A stretch of DNA of 64,000 nt, taken from contig NZ_JNLJ01000005.1 of the NCBI RefSeq assembly GCF_000703045.1, positions 163,023 through 227,022 of the forward strand, read 5' to 3'. The position numbers and the translations under genes were made by a program. The stretch is from Persephonella sp. IF05-L8. GTDB lineage: Bacteria > Aquificota > Aquificia > Aquificales > Hydrogenothermaceae. Under the pieces are notes generated by a model that saw nothing but the letters and a program-made list of their open reading frames with translations, did no database searches and was not told where the DNA came from. Position 1 is the stretch's first letter. Each line of letters begins with the position of its first letter. Positions 24,662 through 33,555 of this stretch are shown here, in pieces.

Positions 24662-25751
24662 TATCCTCTTCTTTCTGGATTATCAGTTTATTTTTGAACC
24701 AGACATCTCTTTGTGGGTATGGGATTTCTATGCCTTTTTCTTTGAATGCATACCAGATGCGGTAGTTAAGTTCACTCTTTGCAAGGGGGATGGGAGTTCT
24801 TTTTACATTTATCCAGACAAGGAGTTCAAAATTAAGGGAGCTATCCCCAAACTCCACAAACCTTGCTTCACGGGGACGGTTTTTCAGAACAAAAGGTGTT
24901 TTTTCTGCAACTTCAAGGAGTGTCATTTTTACCTTTTCAACATCTGAGTTGTAAGATACTCCTACAGGAATATGAATACGAACAACCGGGTCAGTGTGAG
25001 ACCAGTTAATCAGTTTGTTAGAAACCAGATGTGAGTTCGGGATAATAATATCAATGTTATCAAGAGTTCTAAGAACGGAAGTTCTAACTCCAATATCTAT
25101 GATTTTACCAAACTGGTCTTCAATAGAAATCCAGTCGCCTCTTTTTATTGTTTTCCCAAGAAGTAGAATAAAACCGCTAATAAAGTTATTTACAATATCC
25201 TGAATACCGAAACCAATACCTATTCCCAGTGCTCCAGCAATTGGAATAAGTAGTTTCCATGTTATTCCCATTGCAGACAGGGTGATTAGAACAATAATAA
25301 CCAGTGCAAAGTGATAAACCAGAATATCAATTGTTGTGGCAACTTCTTCGCCTTTGGCTTTGTAATAAAAATAGATTTCCAGAATTTTGCGAAGAAGTCT
25401 GGTTATCAGAAGAAGAACGTAAAAAATAATTATTCCTCTAATTATTGAATAAATGCTTAGTTTAATCGATTCGGTCTCTATAATATTGGTTTTTAAAACT
25501 GATATAACATATTTTTCAAAATATTTATCCAGATAAGGAAAATGGGCTATTAGATTGAACAAAATAATAAATAGCAAAATCCCTGCTATTTTTAAAAATA
25601 TATCTTCCAGTTTTATAATGTCCTTTTCCCGAATTGAGAACTTTTTTTGAAGTTTTTTCAATATACGGGGTGTTAACTTTTTAAGAATAAAAAATCCTAC
25701 AATGGTTAAAGTTATTAAAGCCAGATACAAAACAACTTTTTCATATATCAT
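24627..25751 (-). CDS. MscS-family mechanosensitive channel
   Basis: A 374-residue inner-membrane channel that releases solutes under osmotic downshock. About five hydrophobic segments precede the pore helix, which reads GIGIGFGIQDIVNNFISGFI, a near-perfect MscS TM3. KRGDWISIEDQFGKIIDIGV starts the beta domain, and RTLDNIDIIIPNSHL is also characteristic. The C-terminal cytoplasmic domain ends in a charged tail. GAGGAAG is the ribosome binding site. Its placement inside an efflux operon between the adaptor and the ATPase is unusual and may simply be cotranscription. Confidence 0.92.
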   Translation of the reverse strand: MIYEKVVLYLALITLTIVGFFILKKLTPRILKKLQKKFSIREKDIIKLEDIFLKIAGILLFIILFNLIAHFPYLDKYFEKYVISVLKTNIIETESIKLSIYSIIRGIIIFYVLLLITRLLRKILEIYFYYKAKGEEVATTIDILVYHFALVIIVLITLSAMGITWKLLIPIAGALGIGIGFGIQDIVNNFISGFILLLGKTIKRGDWISIEDQFGKIIDIGVRTSVLRTLDNIDIIIPNSHLVSNKLINWSHTDPVVRIHIPVGVSYNSDVEKVKMTLLEVAEKTPFVLKNRPREARFVEFGDSSLNFELLVWINVKRTPIPLAKSELNYRIWYAFKEKGIEIPYPQRDVWFKNKLIIQKEEDNDNTTSKKSDS

Positions 25752-25761
25752 TTAAACTTCC

Positions 25762-26919
25762 TCAAAGTTCTGGAAGTTCCTTTAAACTTCTGGGTAGCCC
25801 TTTTCCATCAAGGGAAATAACTCCAATTGCTGGAAGACCAAGTTTTAGTAGTGGGTTAGGCTTAACAGGTTTTATATGGATTGCATAAACCCTCTGTATT
25901 CTATCTTCTCTAACTGCAACCTCTTTTGGTGTAAACTCTGCTTTTTTTGCAATTTTTACAACAACAGCAGGAATTGGTTTGTCCGGATAAGCATCAAGAA
26001 ATATCTCTGCTTTATCCCCTACTTTTATTTTTCCTGTGTAAATGGTATCAACAAACATTTTCAGGTATAAATCGTCTGGATTTATAGCCGTTACCACAGT
26101 CATTCCTGCTCCAAGCACTTCACCAACATTTGCTACCTTATCAACTATATAACCATTAATTGGAGAGTATATACTTAGCTCATCAATAATAGCCTGTATC
26201 TGCTGCTTTTTTGCATTTAAAGCCTTAATGCTTTCTTGCAAGGCTGCTATGGATTTTTCAAGAGCCTGAACCTTTTTTAAAGTAGATTTTGCCTGTTTCA
26301 GTGAACTTTCTGCAGCATTTATCTGCTGAATTAACTGATTTTTCTTTTTTAACAAGGCTTTTAGTTTATCTTTATCTGTTTCCAGCTTGAGTTTTATTTT
26401 TTCAAACTTTTCCTGTGGGAAGAGTGATTTTTCTGCTAAAGATTTAAATCTTTTATAATCTCTTTCGTCCTGCTGGACAACTTTTCTCATAGAGTTTATC
26501 TGCTGGTTCAGTTCCTCAAGCATAAACTTGCTGGATTTAAGGTTTGCGTAGGCTTTCTGAACATTTTCAGGCAGAGTTTCTTTTGTGATTTGAAGCTGAA
26601 CTTTCTGGGCTTCTATTTCTTTTTGTTTTGCTTTAATTTCTGCCTGTATAGCCTCAAGCTGTGCCTGATACTCTTTGCTTTGTATTTTAGCAATTAACTG
26701 ACCTTTTGTTATGTTGTCCCCTTCATCTACAGTAAGAAGTTCTATCCTTCCAGGGTATTTTGTATTTATATTGATTAGGTCTCCATCTATTCTTCCTGTG
26801 CCCATAACGAGATTAGGGGGCAGTTTTTTAGGATTTAATTTTAGATAAATAAAATAAGCTGCTACCACGACAAGAAACAGGACTATGAAGCCAAGCCAAT
26901 ATTTTTTAATAGTGTTCAT
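25762..26919 (-). CDS. HlyD-family membrane-fusion protein (YbhG-like)
   Basis: A periplasmic adaptor of 385 residues that links an inner-membrane exporter to TolC. An N-terminal membrane anchor (about 8-27), a biotinyl-lipoyl half (INTKYPGRIELLTVDEGDNI), a long alpha-helical coiled coil (about 75-235, rich in Gln, Lys and Glu), the returning lipoyl half (IYSPINGYIVDKVANVGEV) and a beta-barrel domain follow in order. It overlaps the MFS gene by four bases (ATGA). With the YbhF-like ATPase downstream it probably forms an ABC-type exporter, separate from the EmrAB-like pump encoded upstream. Confidence 0.88.
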   Translation of the reverse strand: MNTIKKYWLGFIVLFLVVVAAYFIYLKLNPKKLPPNLVMGTGRIDGDLININTKYPGRIELLTVDEGDNITKGQLIAKIQSKEYQAQLEAIQAEIKAKQKEIEAQKVQLQITKETLPENVQKAYANLKSSKFMLEELNQQINSMRKVVQQDERDYKRFKSLAEKSLFPQEKFEKIKLKLETDKDKLKALLKKKNQLIQQINAAESSLKQAKSTLKKVQALEKSIAALQESIKALNAKKQQIQAIIDELSIYSPINGYIVDKVANVGEVLGAGMTVVTAINPDDLYLKMFVDTIYTGKIKVGDKAEIFLDAYPDKPIPAVVVKIAKKAEFTPKEVAVREDRIQRVYAIHIKPVKPNPLLKLGLPAIGVISLDGKGLPRSLKELPEL

Positions 26920-28472
26920 GCTTTTCTCCTTTTGAAAATATCAAAATAAACAAGGATTAATGCAGGTAAAGCTCCCAATAACCCCCATAATCCTGCAACA
27001 AAAAATGTATCCTGAAAAGACCAGTTCATACTATAAAGATACTGGACTTTATAAATTAGTGCCATCGCAAGTTCTTTGGCTTTTTCTGGATAGGTAAACT
27101 GGGAGAATATATGGCTAAGTTTGGCTATAAAGATTTCTACATAGGATATGTTTTGCTGATTGTTTATCCCCTCAAAATGCTGATATCCATACTTATACAG
27201 GTCATTTGTTGCTATAGCTGTTCCGAAAGAACCCCCAATAAATCTGGAATAGTGAAGTAATCCGGTTCCCAGTGATGTTTTTTCTCCAAGATTTCTCAAA
27301 GCCAGTGTGGTAACTGGGGCAAAAAACATTCCCAGTGCTATTCCCAGAGGAATTGTCATAATTGCGGCTTTTATATTCGGTGTGAAATAATCAAGCCGTG
27401 GTAGGAAATATAATGATGCTATCAAATAAATAACAATTGCCATGTATAAAACCTTTTTCTCTCCTATTTTGTCTGATAGTATTCCTGCCACAGGAGAGAA
27501 AATTGCAATAAATACGGCAAATGCAAGAATGTGTAATCCTGCATCAAATGTGGATAATCCCTTTAAGTATTCAAAATAAAGAGGCAGTAGATAAAAAACC
27601 TGATACATTGAAAAACCAAGAAGCAGAAAGAATATAGAAAACCCTACAAAATATTCCTTTATCTTAAATATTGAAAAATCAATTAAAGGTTGTTTGGAGA
27701 GCATCTCAGACAGGATATAAAACAGCAGAGAGAAAATAGCAATTATGAACATATAAACAATAAAGTCTGACATAAACCAGCCAAGCTGCTGACCCTTGGA
27801 AAGTATTACAAGGGTGGATATTGTGAACAGGGACAATAGGCTAAAGGAAATAAAATTAAGTCTTGTTTTTTCTCGGATTAAACTTGTTTCAGGAAGATAA
27901 AAAAGTGCCAGTAAAACAGTTATAATTCCAACAGGAACATTTATGAAAAATACCCACCTCCAGTTTAGATATTCTGTGATATATCCACCGAGGGTAGGAC
28001 CTATAGAAGGAGCAAAACTAACACCAAGCCCAAAAATTCCCATTGCCAGACCTTTTTTTTCAGGGGGATACACAGAAAATAAAATTGCCTGTGCAGTTGC
28101 CATAATAAAGGCTTCCCCCATACCTTGAAAAATTCTGGCAGCAACCATGGTCTCAAGACTATCTGATAAGCCACAGGCAAAAGAAGAAACAGCAAACAGA
28201 AAAACTCCAAATATATAAATCCTCCTTAATCCGAAATTTTTATCAAGCCATTCTGCCAGTATCAGCATAGTTGCAGAGGCTATCATATATGCTGTGATAA
28301 CCCACTGGGCACCGTAAAGGTCAGTTTTTAAAGGAGCTGTGATTTTTGGGACAATAATGTCAACAATGGTTGTATCCAGAATGGCCATAAAAGCCCCAAG
28401 CATTACTATTATGGTAATAAGGGTTCTTTCCCAGACTGATATCTGCTGATAAATAGGTGTTTCTGCACTCAA
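26916..28472 (-). CDS. MFS drug exporter of the DHA2 family (EmrB/QacA-like)
   Basis: A 518-residue inner-membrane proton-driven exporter with about 14 helices. The DHA2 motif is present at the start (MAILDTTIVDIIVPKI), followed by WVITAYMIA and later GLGVSFAPSIGPTLGGYIT, the antiporter motif C. The start is TTG 28472, with AGGG upstream and one base after the stop of the adaptor gene. The next ATG lies inside the first helix, so TTG is preferred. It should work with the EmrA-like adaptor and the TolC protein of the same operon. The drug substrate is unknown. Confidence 0.92.
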   Translation of the reverse strand: MSAETPIYQQISVWERTLITIIVMLGAFMAILDTTIVDIIVPKITAPLKTDLYGAQWVITAYMIASATMLILAEWLDKNFGLRRIYIFGVFLFAVSSFACGLSDSLETMVAARIFQGMGEAFIMATAQAILFSVYPPEKKGLAMGIFGLGVSFAPSIGPTLGGYITEYLNWRWVFFINVPVGIITVLLALFYLPETSLIREKTRLNFISFSLLSLFTISTLVILSKGQQLGWFMSDFIVYMFIIAIFSLLFYILSEMLSKQPLIDFSIFKIKEYFVGFSIFFLLLGFSMYQVFYLLPLYFEYLKGLSTFDAGLHILAFAVFIAIFSPVAGILSDKIGEKKVLYMAIVIYLIASLYFLPRLDYFTPNIKAAIMTIPLGIALGMFFAPVTTLALRNLGEKTSLGTGLLHYSRFIGGSFGTAIATNDLYKYGYQHFEGINNQQNISYVEIFIAKLSHIFSQFTYPEKAKELAMALIYKVQYLYSMNWSFQDTFFVAGLWGLLGALPALILVYFDIFKRRKA

Positions 28473-28473
28473 T

Positions 28474-29601
28474 TTATTTTTCCCTTTTTATTTCTACTTC
28501 TCCACCAAGACCAACTTTCAGGACAGATACATCTCCTTTTGTAATCTTGATTTTGACCGGAATTCTTTGGGCTACTTTTGTAAATTCTCCGGCAGTTACA
28601 TCCCTTGGAACCAGAGCAAACTTGGCTGCTGTTGCAGGGTTTATTTCAAAAACTTCCCCTTCGTATTCTTTGTCTGGATAAGCATCAATGTGTATTATTG
28701 CTTTGCTACCTATTTTTATACCCTCTAATTTTGTTTCTTCAAGCAAAACAAGGATATAAAGTGAGTTGTCTGGAACAATTGCATAGATTGGCCTTCCTGC
28801 TGGAACTACCTCACCTTCGCTGACAAATTTTTTGGCTATTTTGCCATTATAGGGAGAAACAAGCTTTGTGTATGAGATTAGATTTTCCAAATCTTTCTTT
28901 TGCTGCTGCAATGCCAGAATTTTGTTCTGAAGGCTTTCTATATTTTTCTTTATTTCCGGAATGCTCAGCTTTTCTGCTTCTGCCAGTTTTATATTTTCCT
29001 GAGCTTTTTCAAGGTTAAGTTTCAGGCTTTCTATCTGCTGGAGAGTGGCTTTTTTCTGTTGGATTAATATTTTAAGCTGTGTCTGGGCTTCTTCATATTT
29101 TCTGTGGGGGATTAATTCCTTTTTTGCAAGTCTCTCAAATCTTTCAACATCTCTTTTAACTAGCTGGATTTTTGCTTTTATCTGTTTTAACTGATGTTCA
29201 AAGGCTTTTATGGAGGTTTCTACCTGCTCTTTTGTTAGATAGGCTGTTTTTTCTTTTATTAATACTTTTTGGGTGGTTTTTTTTAGTTTTTCCTCAAGGG
29301 ATGCCTTTTTTGCCTCAAGGGCTTGTATCTGGTGCTTTACCTGATTTAGCTTTGTTATATAGTCTGTAGGGTCTATCTCGGCGATAACTTCTCCTTTTTT
29401 GACTGTATCTCCTTCATTTTTATACAACTTTATGATTTTTCCCTCTGCCCTATAAAAAGAAAGATTAGCCATCTGGTCACTTTCAACAAAAACTGCATCT
29501 GTAACAGCATAATCAATTCTGTGTTTCACCCATTTAAATGCCACAAAGGCAAAAACTATTATCAAAACTACAATTATGATTAATCCTATCTTATTGCGCA
29601 T
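28474..29601 (-). CDS. HlyD-family membrane-fusion protein (EmrA-like)
   Basis: A 375-residue adaptor with an N-terminal anchor (about 5-24). The lipoyl half-motif follows (GKIIKLYKNEGDTVKKGEVI), then a coiled-coil hairpin (about 80-235), the second lipoyl half (LVSPYNGKIAKKFVSEGEVV), and a beta-barrel with IHIDAYPDKEYEGEV, a typical EmrA-like sequence. It overlaps the TolC gene by 11 bases and is one base from the MFS exporter, its likely partner in a tripartite pump spanning both membranes. Confidence 0.9.
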   Translation of the reverse strand: MRNKIGLIIIVVLIIVFAFVAFKWVKHRIDYAVTDAVFVESDQMANLSFYRAEGKIIKLYKNEGDTVKKGEVIAEIDPTDYITKLNQVKHQIQALEAKKASLEEKLKKTTQKVLIKEKTAYLTKEQVETSIKAFEHQLKQIKAKIQLVKRDVERFERLAKKELIPHRKYEEAQTQLKILIQQKKATLQQIESLKLNLEKAQENIKLAEAEKLSIPEIKKNIESLQNKILALQQQKKDLENLISYTKLVSPYNGKIAKKFVSEGEVVPAGRPIYAIVPDNSLYILVLLEETKLEGIKIGSKAIIHIDAYPDKEYEGEVFEINPATAAKFALVPRDVTAGEFTKVAQRIPVKIKITKGDVSVLKVGLGGEVEIKREK

Positions 29602-30871
29602 TTATTTTGCCCCCTACAGCTTTTTGAAGTTCTACGAAGGCTTTTATTAGCTGGTAATAAGAAATTTCTCTGCCTTTTCTGGCAGATGTAAGCATACTCT
29701 CTGCATCAAGAACATCGGTTGTGGAGGCAAGCTGATTTTTAAACTGTTCAACCACCATTTTGTAATATTCCTCTGCTTCTGCAAGGGTGTCTTCTGCTAC
29801 CTTGAGATTTTCCTTTGCTGTCTGGAAGTTTTCATAGGCAGCTTTTACCTCAAGTTTTATGTTGTTCTTTAGCTGTTTTAACTGAAGTCTCACCTTTTTT
29901 GCCTCAAGTTTGGTTTTCAGTGCTGAGTAATAAGGCTTTATACCTTGAAATTTCCATTGAAGACCTATTGATAAGGCATAATTGTCTTTTGGGTCTAAGT
30001 ATGGATACTGGTCTGTATAAAAGTAATAAGCCTGCGCTGCTATTTTGGGAAAAAAGGAAGATAGCTGGATTTTTTCAAGTTTTTGAACTTCTTTTTCCTT
30101 TAATCTGACAGATTTGATTATATTTCTATTTTTTAAAGCTAAATTATATAAAACTTGAAGGTCTAAGTTTTCCGGTATTTTTATATTTACCGGCTGTAGT
30201 TCAAAATCATCATTTATATTTTCATTTAAAATGTTTCTCAGTCTTGCTTTTGCTATTTTCAGGTCTCCTTCTGCTTTTCTCAGGTTTCTTTTTACCTCAG
30301 ATAGTTTTACCTGTGTTTGAAGGATATCAACCTTTGTTACCAGACCTTCTTTATAGAACTCTTTTACACGGTATAGGTGCTTTTCTACAGCCTGAAGCTG
30401 TTTTTTATAAACTTCAACAATTGCCTGTGCCATAAGGGCATCAAGGTATGCAGCTTTTGTCTGTGCTGTTATCTGGGTAATGGTTTCCTTTAGTAGTTGT
30501 TTGTTAGATTTAATCTCAAGCTTTGATATGGAAATCTTATTAGGCCGTGCAAATCCTGTAAAAATAGGGAAATTTATCCCTGCAGAGAAGTTTTTAAAAT
30601 CTTTGTCTGTTTGTTTGAATGAGAGAGGAAATGGTAAAACGCCAGGAGGAATTTTTGTATAAGGAGTGTCTTTGTAAGTTGTATAGGAAAAGTTCAGGAA
30701 AAATTCAGGTGCCCACAGATTGTAGTCCTCTTTTAACTGGATTTTAGCTTTTTTCAGTTCTACTTTTTGCTGTTTTATCTCAAGGTTCTGCTTTATTGCC
30801 TTTTCCACTGCCTCATCTATAGTTAGCCCGTAAGCAAGCATTGGAATAAGCGCAAATAATACTCTTTTCAT
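29591..30871 (-). CDS. TolC-family outer-membrane efflux protein
   Basis: A 426-residue outer-membrane channel subunit. A signal peptide (about 1-15) is followed by two OEP repeats made of long amphipathic helices and short beta strands. AYLDALMAQAIVEVYKKQLQ and AYENFQTAKENLKVAEDTLA are the repeated helical segments. Near the end, LASTTDVLDAESMLTSAR is the common TolC-family TxxDVLxAE signature. The gene follows tetR by one base, is preceded by GGAGCC, and supplies the exit duct for the adaptors encoded downstream. Confidence 0.9.
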   Translation of the reverse strand: MKRVLFALIPMLAYGLTIDEAVEKAIKQNLEIKQQKVELKKAKIQLKEDYNLWAPEFFLNFSYTTYKDTPYTKIPPGVLPFPLSFKQTDKDFKNFSAGINFPIFTGFARPNKISISKLEIKSNKQLLKETITQITAQTKAAYLDALMAQAIVEVYKKQLQAVEKHLYRVKEFYKEGLVTKVDILQTQVKLSEVKRNLRKAEGDLKIAKARLRNILNENINDDFELQPVNIKIPENLDLQVLYNLALKNRNIIKSVRLKEKEVQKLEKIQLSSFFPKIAAQAYYFYTDQYPYLDPKDNYALSIGLQWKFQGIKPYYSALKTKLEAKKVRLQLKQLKNNIKLEVKAAYENFQTAKENLKVAEDTLAEAEEYYKMVVEQFKNQLASTTDVLDAESMLTSARKGREISYYQLIKAFVELQKAVGGKINAQ

Positions 30872-30872
30872 A

Positions 30873-31418
30873 TCAGGCTCCTGTTATTATTTCTATTGCC
30901 CTGTCAAATTTTTGTATGATTTCCTCATAGCTAAGATTGTTAATTAGAAGTTCAACTTCGGTAAGTCTTTTGCCATAGCCTATCAGGATATCTGCTCTAA
31001 CTTCATTATCCGGAAAGTCTTTAAGGTTATTTTTATAAAACTCAAAAATCTTTCTTGAAGTGTCAAAGTATATCTTCTGGAATTCTTCATTTACACAGAT
31101 TATCTGGAAGAAGAATATATAGGCTATCTGTTTATATTGATAAAGAAGGGCAAAAACTTCCCTGGCAAAGAGTTTAATTACTTTTTCCGGTTTATCATTA
31201 AAAGAGGAATATTTTTCAATGGTCTGGTTTATCTGGTCAACTATCATCAAAACAATATGGAGAAATATATCTTCTTTACTTTTGAAGTAGATATAAAATG
31301 TGCCCTGTGCCAGTCCAGCATTCTGGACGATATCAGATATTTTGGTGTTATAAAATCCCTTTTGGGAAAAAATCTGTATCGCCGAGTTTATAAGCTTGTC
31401 CCTGGTTGACTGACCCAT
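30873..31418 (-). CDS. TetR-family transcriptional regulator of the efflux operon
   Basis: A 181-residue repressor. The N-terminal helix-turn-helix is classical: RDKLINSAIQIFSQKGFYNT, then KISDIVQNAGLAQGTFYIYF and KSKEDIF. The C-terminal ligand-binding half is all-helical. As first gene of an operon for two export systems it probably represses its own transcription and releases when a drug binds. The ATG at 31418 lies inside a perfect inverted repeat and only a few bases after the predicted transcription start, so the message would have almost no leader. Confidence 0.9.
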   Translation of the reverse strand: MGQSTRDKLINSAIQIFSQKGFYNTKISDIVQNAGLAQGTFYIYFKSKEDIFLHIVLMIVDQINQTIEKYSSFNDKPEKVIKLFAREVFALLYQYKQIAYIFFFQIICVNEEFQKIYFDTSRKIFEFYKNNLKDFPDNEVRADILIGYGKRLTEVELLINNLSYEEIIQKFDRAIEIITGA

Positions 31419-31424
31419 CAGTCA
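31407..31424 (-). promoter_or_regulatory. Perfect palindrome over the tetR start codon (candidate operator)
   Basis: TGACTGA (31407-31413) and TCAGTCA (31418-31424) are exact inverted repeats around CCCA. The site covers the predicted transcription start and the ATG of tetR. TGACTGA-like half-sites are common in operators of TetR-family efflux regulators. Binding here would block the operon promoter, which suggests autorepression. This is inferred from symmetry and position. Confidence 0.6.
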
Positions 31425-31427
31425 TTA

Positions 31428-31456
31428 AATTTAAATAAAAAGATTTCAGGTGTCAA
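31428..31456 (-). promoter_or_regulatory. Near-consensus promoter of the tetR-efflux operon
   Basis: On the minus strand a perfect TTGACA (31451-31456), a 17-base spacer, then TAAATT (31428-31433). Predicted start is near 31421, inside the palindrome. This is the best -35 box found in the window and likely drives the genes from tetR down to about 23 kb, since they overlap or are separated by at most about ten bases. Confidence 0.65.
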
Positions 31457-31561
31457 TTGGAAAATGATTTATATAAGAGAAGCACAAGAATAGATTTTAG
31501 ATAAAGTTAGTTCAAGGAAAACTGTCTTTAGTTTGCCAGAGAGATTTTCAAAACTATTAAA

Positions 31562-31897
31562 TCAAGGGTTTAAAATTTTCTCTAATTTTTCTTTAAAAAT
31601 AGGGATATCTTCTTTTACAGTTAACCAGATTACTTCATAATCCACTCCGAAATAGTCATGAATTACTTTATCTCTCATTCCTGCAATTTCCTTCCAAGGA
31701 ATTGTTCTGTCTCCCTCTTTTATATCTTCTGGTAATTTTTTAACTGCTTCTCCTATAATTTCCAGACTTCGAATAAAAGCTCTTTTTAAATCTTCGCTTT
31801 CTACAAACTCGGAAAATGTCAGATGTTTACTTCTATTTATCAGATAATTACATTCTTCTAAAATATCATTAATGTAATCTTGATAGTATCTTTTCAC
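31562..31897 (-). CDS. HepT-like HEPN (DUF86) toxin RNase
   Basis: A 111-residue all-helical protein of the DUF86/HepT family. The catalytic motif is MRDKVIHDYFGVDY, giving R-x4-H-x-Y as in characterised HepT RNases. The Tyr is the residue that MntA modifies with AMP in studied systems. RSLEIIGEAVKKLP is the other conserved helix. The start is GTG 31897, overlapping the mntA stop as GTGA, with AAAGGAAG about ten bases upstream. This frame is intact, unlike the HEPN gene at 22.6-23.0 kb. Confidence 0.9.
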   Translation of the reverse strand: MKRYYQDYINDILEECNYLINRSKHLTFSEFVESEDLKRAFIRSLEIIGEAVKKLPEDIKEGDRTIPWKEIAGMRDKVIHDYFGVDYEVIWLTVKEDIPIFKEKLEKILNP

Positions 31898-32187
31898 AAT
31901 TGAATAGCTTCCTTTAGGACTTGCTTTTTTATATAAGGTTTCAAAGAGTTCTTCATAACAAGGTCTACTTTAGCACCAAGTAAATCAGAAAGATAGTTTT
32001 CCAGTTTTATGAAATGTATAAGTGTAATAGGTTTCTTAAACTCTACAAGAATGTCTATATCACTTTCTAAGGTTTGAGAGCCTTTAGCATAAGAACCAAA
32101 TAGGGCAATGTTTGTGACATAATATTTATCTTCCAACTCCTTTTTATGATTTTTCAGAATTTTTTTTATTCTTTCTACATTTTGCAT
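31894..32187 (-). CDS. MntA-like nucleotidyltransferase antitoxin
   Basis: A 97-residue minimal nucleotidyltransferase. ALFGSYAKGSQTLESDIDIL holds the GS motif and D-x-D. KVDLVM gives the third acidic residue, and the C-terminus continues in a short helix. In MntA-HepT systems it AMPylates and inactivates the HepT toxin using ATP. The four-base GTGA overlap with the HepT gene ensures coupled expression, with the antitoxin first. The module sits just upstream of the efflux operon on the same strand. Confidence 0.9.
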   Translation of the reverse strand: MQNVERIKKILKNHKKELEDKYYVTNIALFGSYAKGSQTLESDIDILVEFKKPITLIHFIKLENYLSDLLGAKVDLVMKNSLKPYIKKQVLKEAIQL

Positions 32188-32252
32188 GATAATAAATCCA
32201 TTATAAATCTCTTAAATATAAAATTATTATAAAATGCTTTATAAGCAAATCT

Positions 32253-33554
32253 TCACACATCCAGTTCTGTTTTTATATAGTCATCTATTGCGTTGACAAG
32301 AAATTTTTTACCGGAGATAACTGCTTGCTCTCTTACCTGATTTGCAAGCTGTTTTGCTTTTTCTTTTTCTCCTTGAACTGCCAGAATTCTGAACAGTGGG
32401 ACATCCAGACTGTATGCATTTTTTAATCTGGATTTATGTTCAATTATTTCTTTTTTAATCTTTTTAAGGAATTCAATATCATCATAAAATACAGAAATTA
32501 GAGCATTGTAATAAACATAAAGCACGCTTTCTTTTTTGTCAGAGGACAGATTATTAAATGCCCTTTCTATTTCATCCTTAAGGGATAAAAGCTTTCTCTC
32601 TTTGGAAGGGTCTTTTACCAGGATTTCGTTAATCTCAACTATAAGTTTGTGGTCTATTGTTATAATTTCAGGAAAGGTCTGGCTTACCTGATGATATTCT
32701 TCGTCAAAGCCCATTATATAAATATTTGTTAAAAACTGATTGATATATCTTTTAAATGGTTGCTGTAAATATAATTCAAGAATGGAAGGGCTTTTTTGGG
32801 AAAATTCTTTTAAATCTTTCATCTGTTTTGCAAATTCCTTAATATATTCATCAATGTCCATAACAAGTGAAACAAAAGAGTTCTCTATTTGTAGATAGCT
32901 ACCGACTATATTTATAATTTGGAAAATATTGTTTTCTTCTGGATAAGGTAAAAGCTGATTTTCTATCATTAGTTTTTTAATATTGTAGCTTTTTATTAAT
33001 GACCCAAGAGCCTGCTCATCATCAGATGGAAATCTTGAATAATAAACATAAATAAATTGGTAAAAATCCATGGCATTGCGATAGTTCTCCTTGAGTAGTT
33101 TGTTGTATGAACTGAAAAATTCTTTGGAGGTTTTTGTATACTCAATTAGATATTTTAGATATTCCAGCCCATCATCAAGAATTAAAAGGGCATTAAGCAT
33201 TCTTCTCAGTGTGTAAAGTCTAATTAAATACTCATCTGCTTCCTGACCTTTGAATTTTTCTAAAATACGATTTCCATAAAAGATTGATAACTCAAACTCT
33301 CCGGAATGCTCAATGGTATCAAAGATACTGTCTATAACCGAGTATTTTTTCTGCTGAATATTTTTGTAAATGCTGGTAAGAAAGCCAAGTGTAAATTTAA
33401 GTTCTTCTGTGCCATAGTTAAGCAGAATTTGCTCGTAATCCTTCTTATCTGAAATAAAAACCTGATTAAGAGTAAGATATTCCTGATAATATCTTTCTAT
33501 CTCTTCCTCAAGCCTTTTTAAATCCTGAAAATATCCTTCCAGTAATAAATCCAT
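32253..33554 (-). CDS. Unidentified helical cytoplasmic protein
   Basis: About 433 residues, almost entirely alpha-helical with many Tyr, Phe, Glu and Lys. There is no signal peptide, membrane segment or recognised motif. Residues 1-30 look like a short coiled coil (FQDLKRLEEEIERYYQEYL). The repeated helical pattern could be TPR-like, and AVQGEKEKAKQLANQVREQA near the C-terminus resembles a TPR helix pair. ATG 33554 is preferred over an upstream TTG (33566) because GAGG lies six bases before it. The gene starts one base after the xth stop, so it is cotranscribed with the exonuclease. Function is unknown. Confidence 0.8.
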   Translation of the reverse strand: MDLLLEGYFQDLKRLEEEIERYYQEYLTLNQVFISDKKDYEQILLNYGTEELKFTLGFLTSIYKNIQQKKYSVIDSIFDTIEHSGEFELSIFYGNRILEKFKGQEADEYLIRLYTLRRMLNALLILDDGLEYLKYLIEYTKTSKEFFSSYNKLLKENYRNAMDFYQFIYVYYSRFPSDDEQALGSLIKSYNIKKLMIENQLLPYPEENNIFQIINIVGSYLQIENSFVSLVMDIDEYIKEFAKQMKDLKEFSQKSPSILELYLQQPFKRYINQFLTNIYIMGFDEEYHQVSQTFPEIITIDHKLIVEINEILVKDPSKERKLLSLKDEIERAFNNLSSDKKESVLYVYYNALISVFYDDIEFLKKIKKEIIEHKSRLKNAYSLDVPLFRILAVQGEKEKAKQLANQVREQAVISGKKFLVNAIDDYIKTELDV

Positions 33555-33555
33555 A

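Noticed and set aside
31440-31561. A short open stretch on the plus strand between tetR and the HepT gene (VSSRKTVFSLPERFSKLL)
   Set aside because: It has no start codon or ribosome binding site and ends in unrelated sequence. It was not possible to tell a gene remnant from chance.
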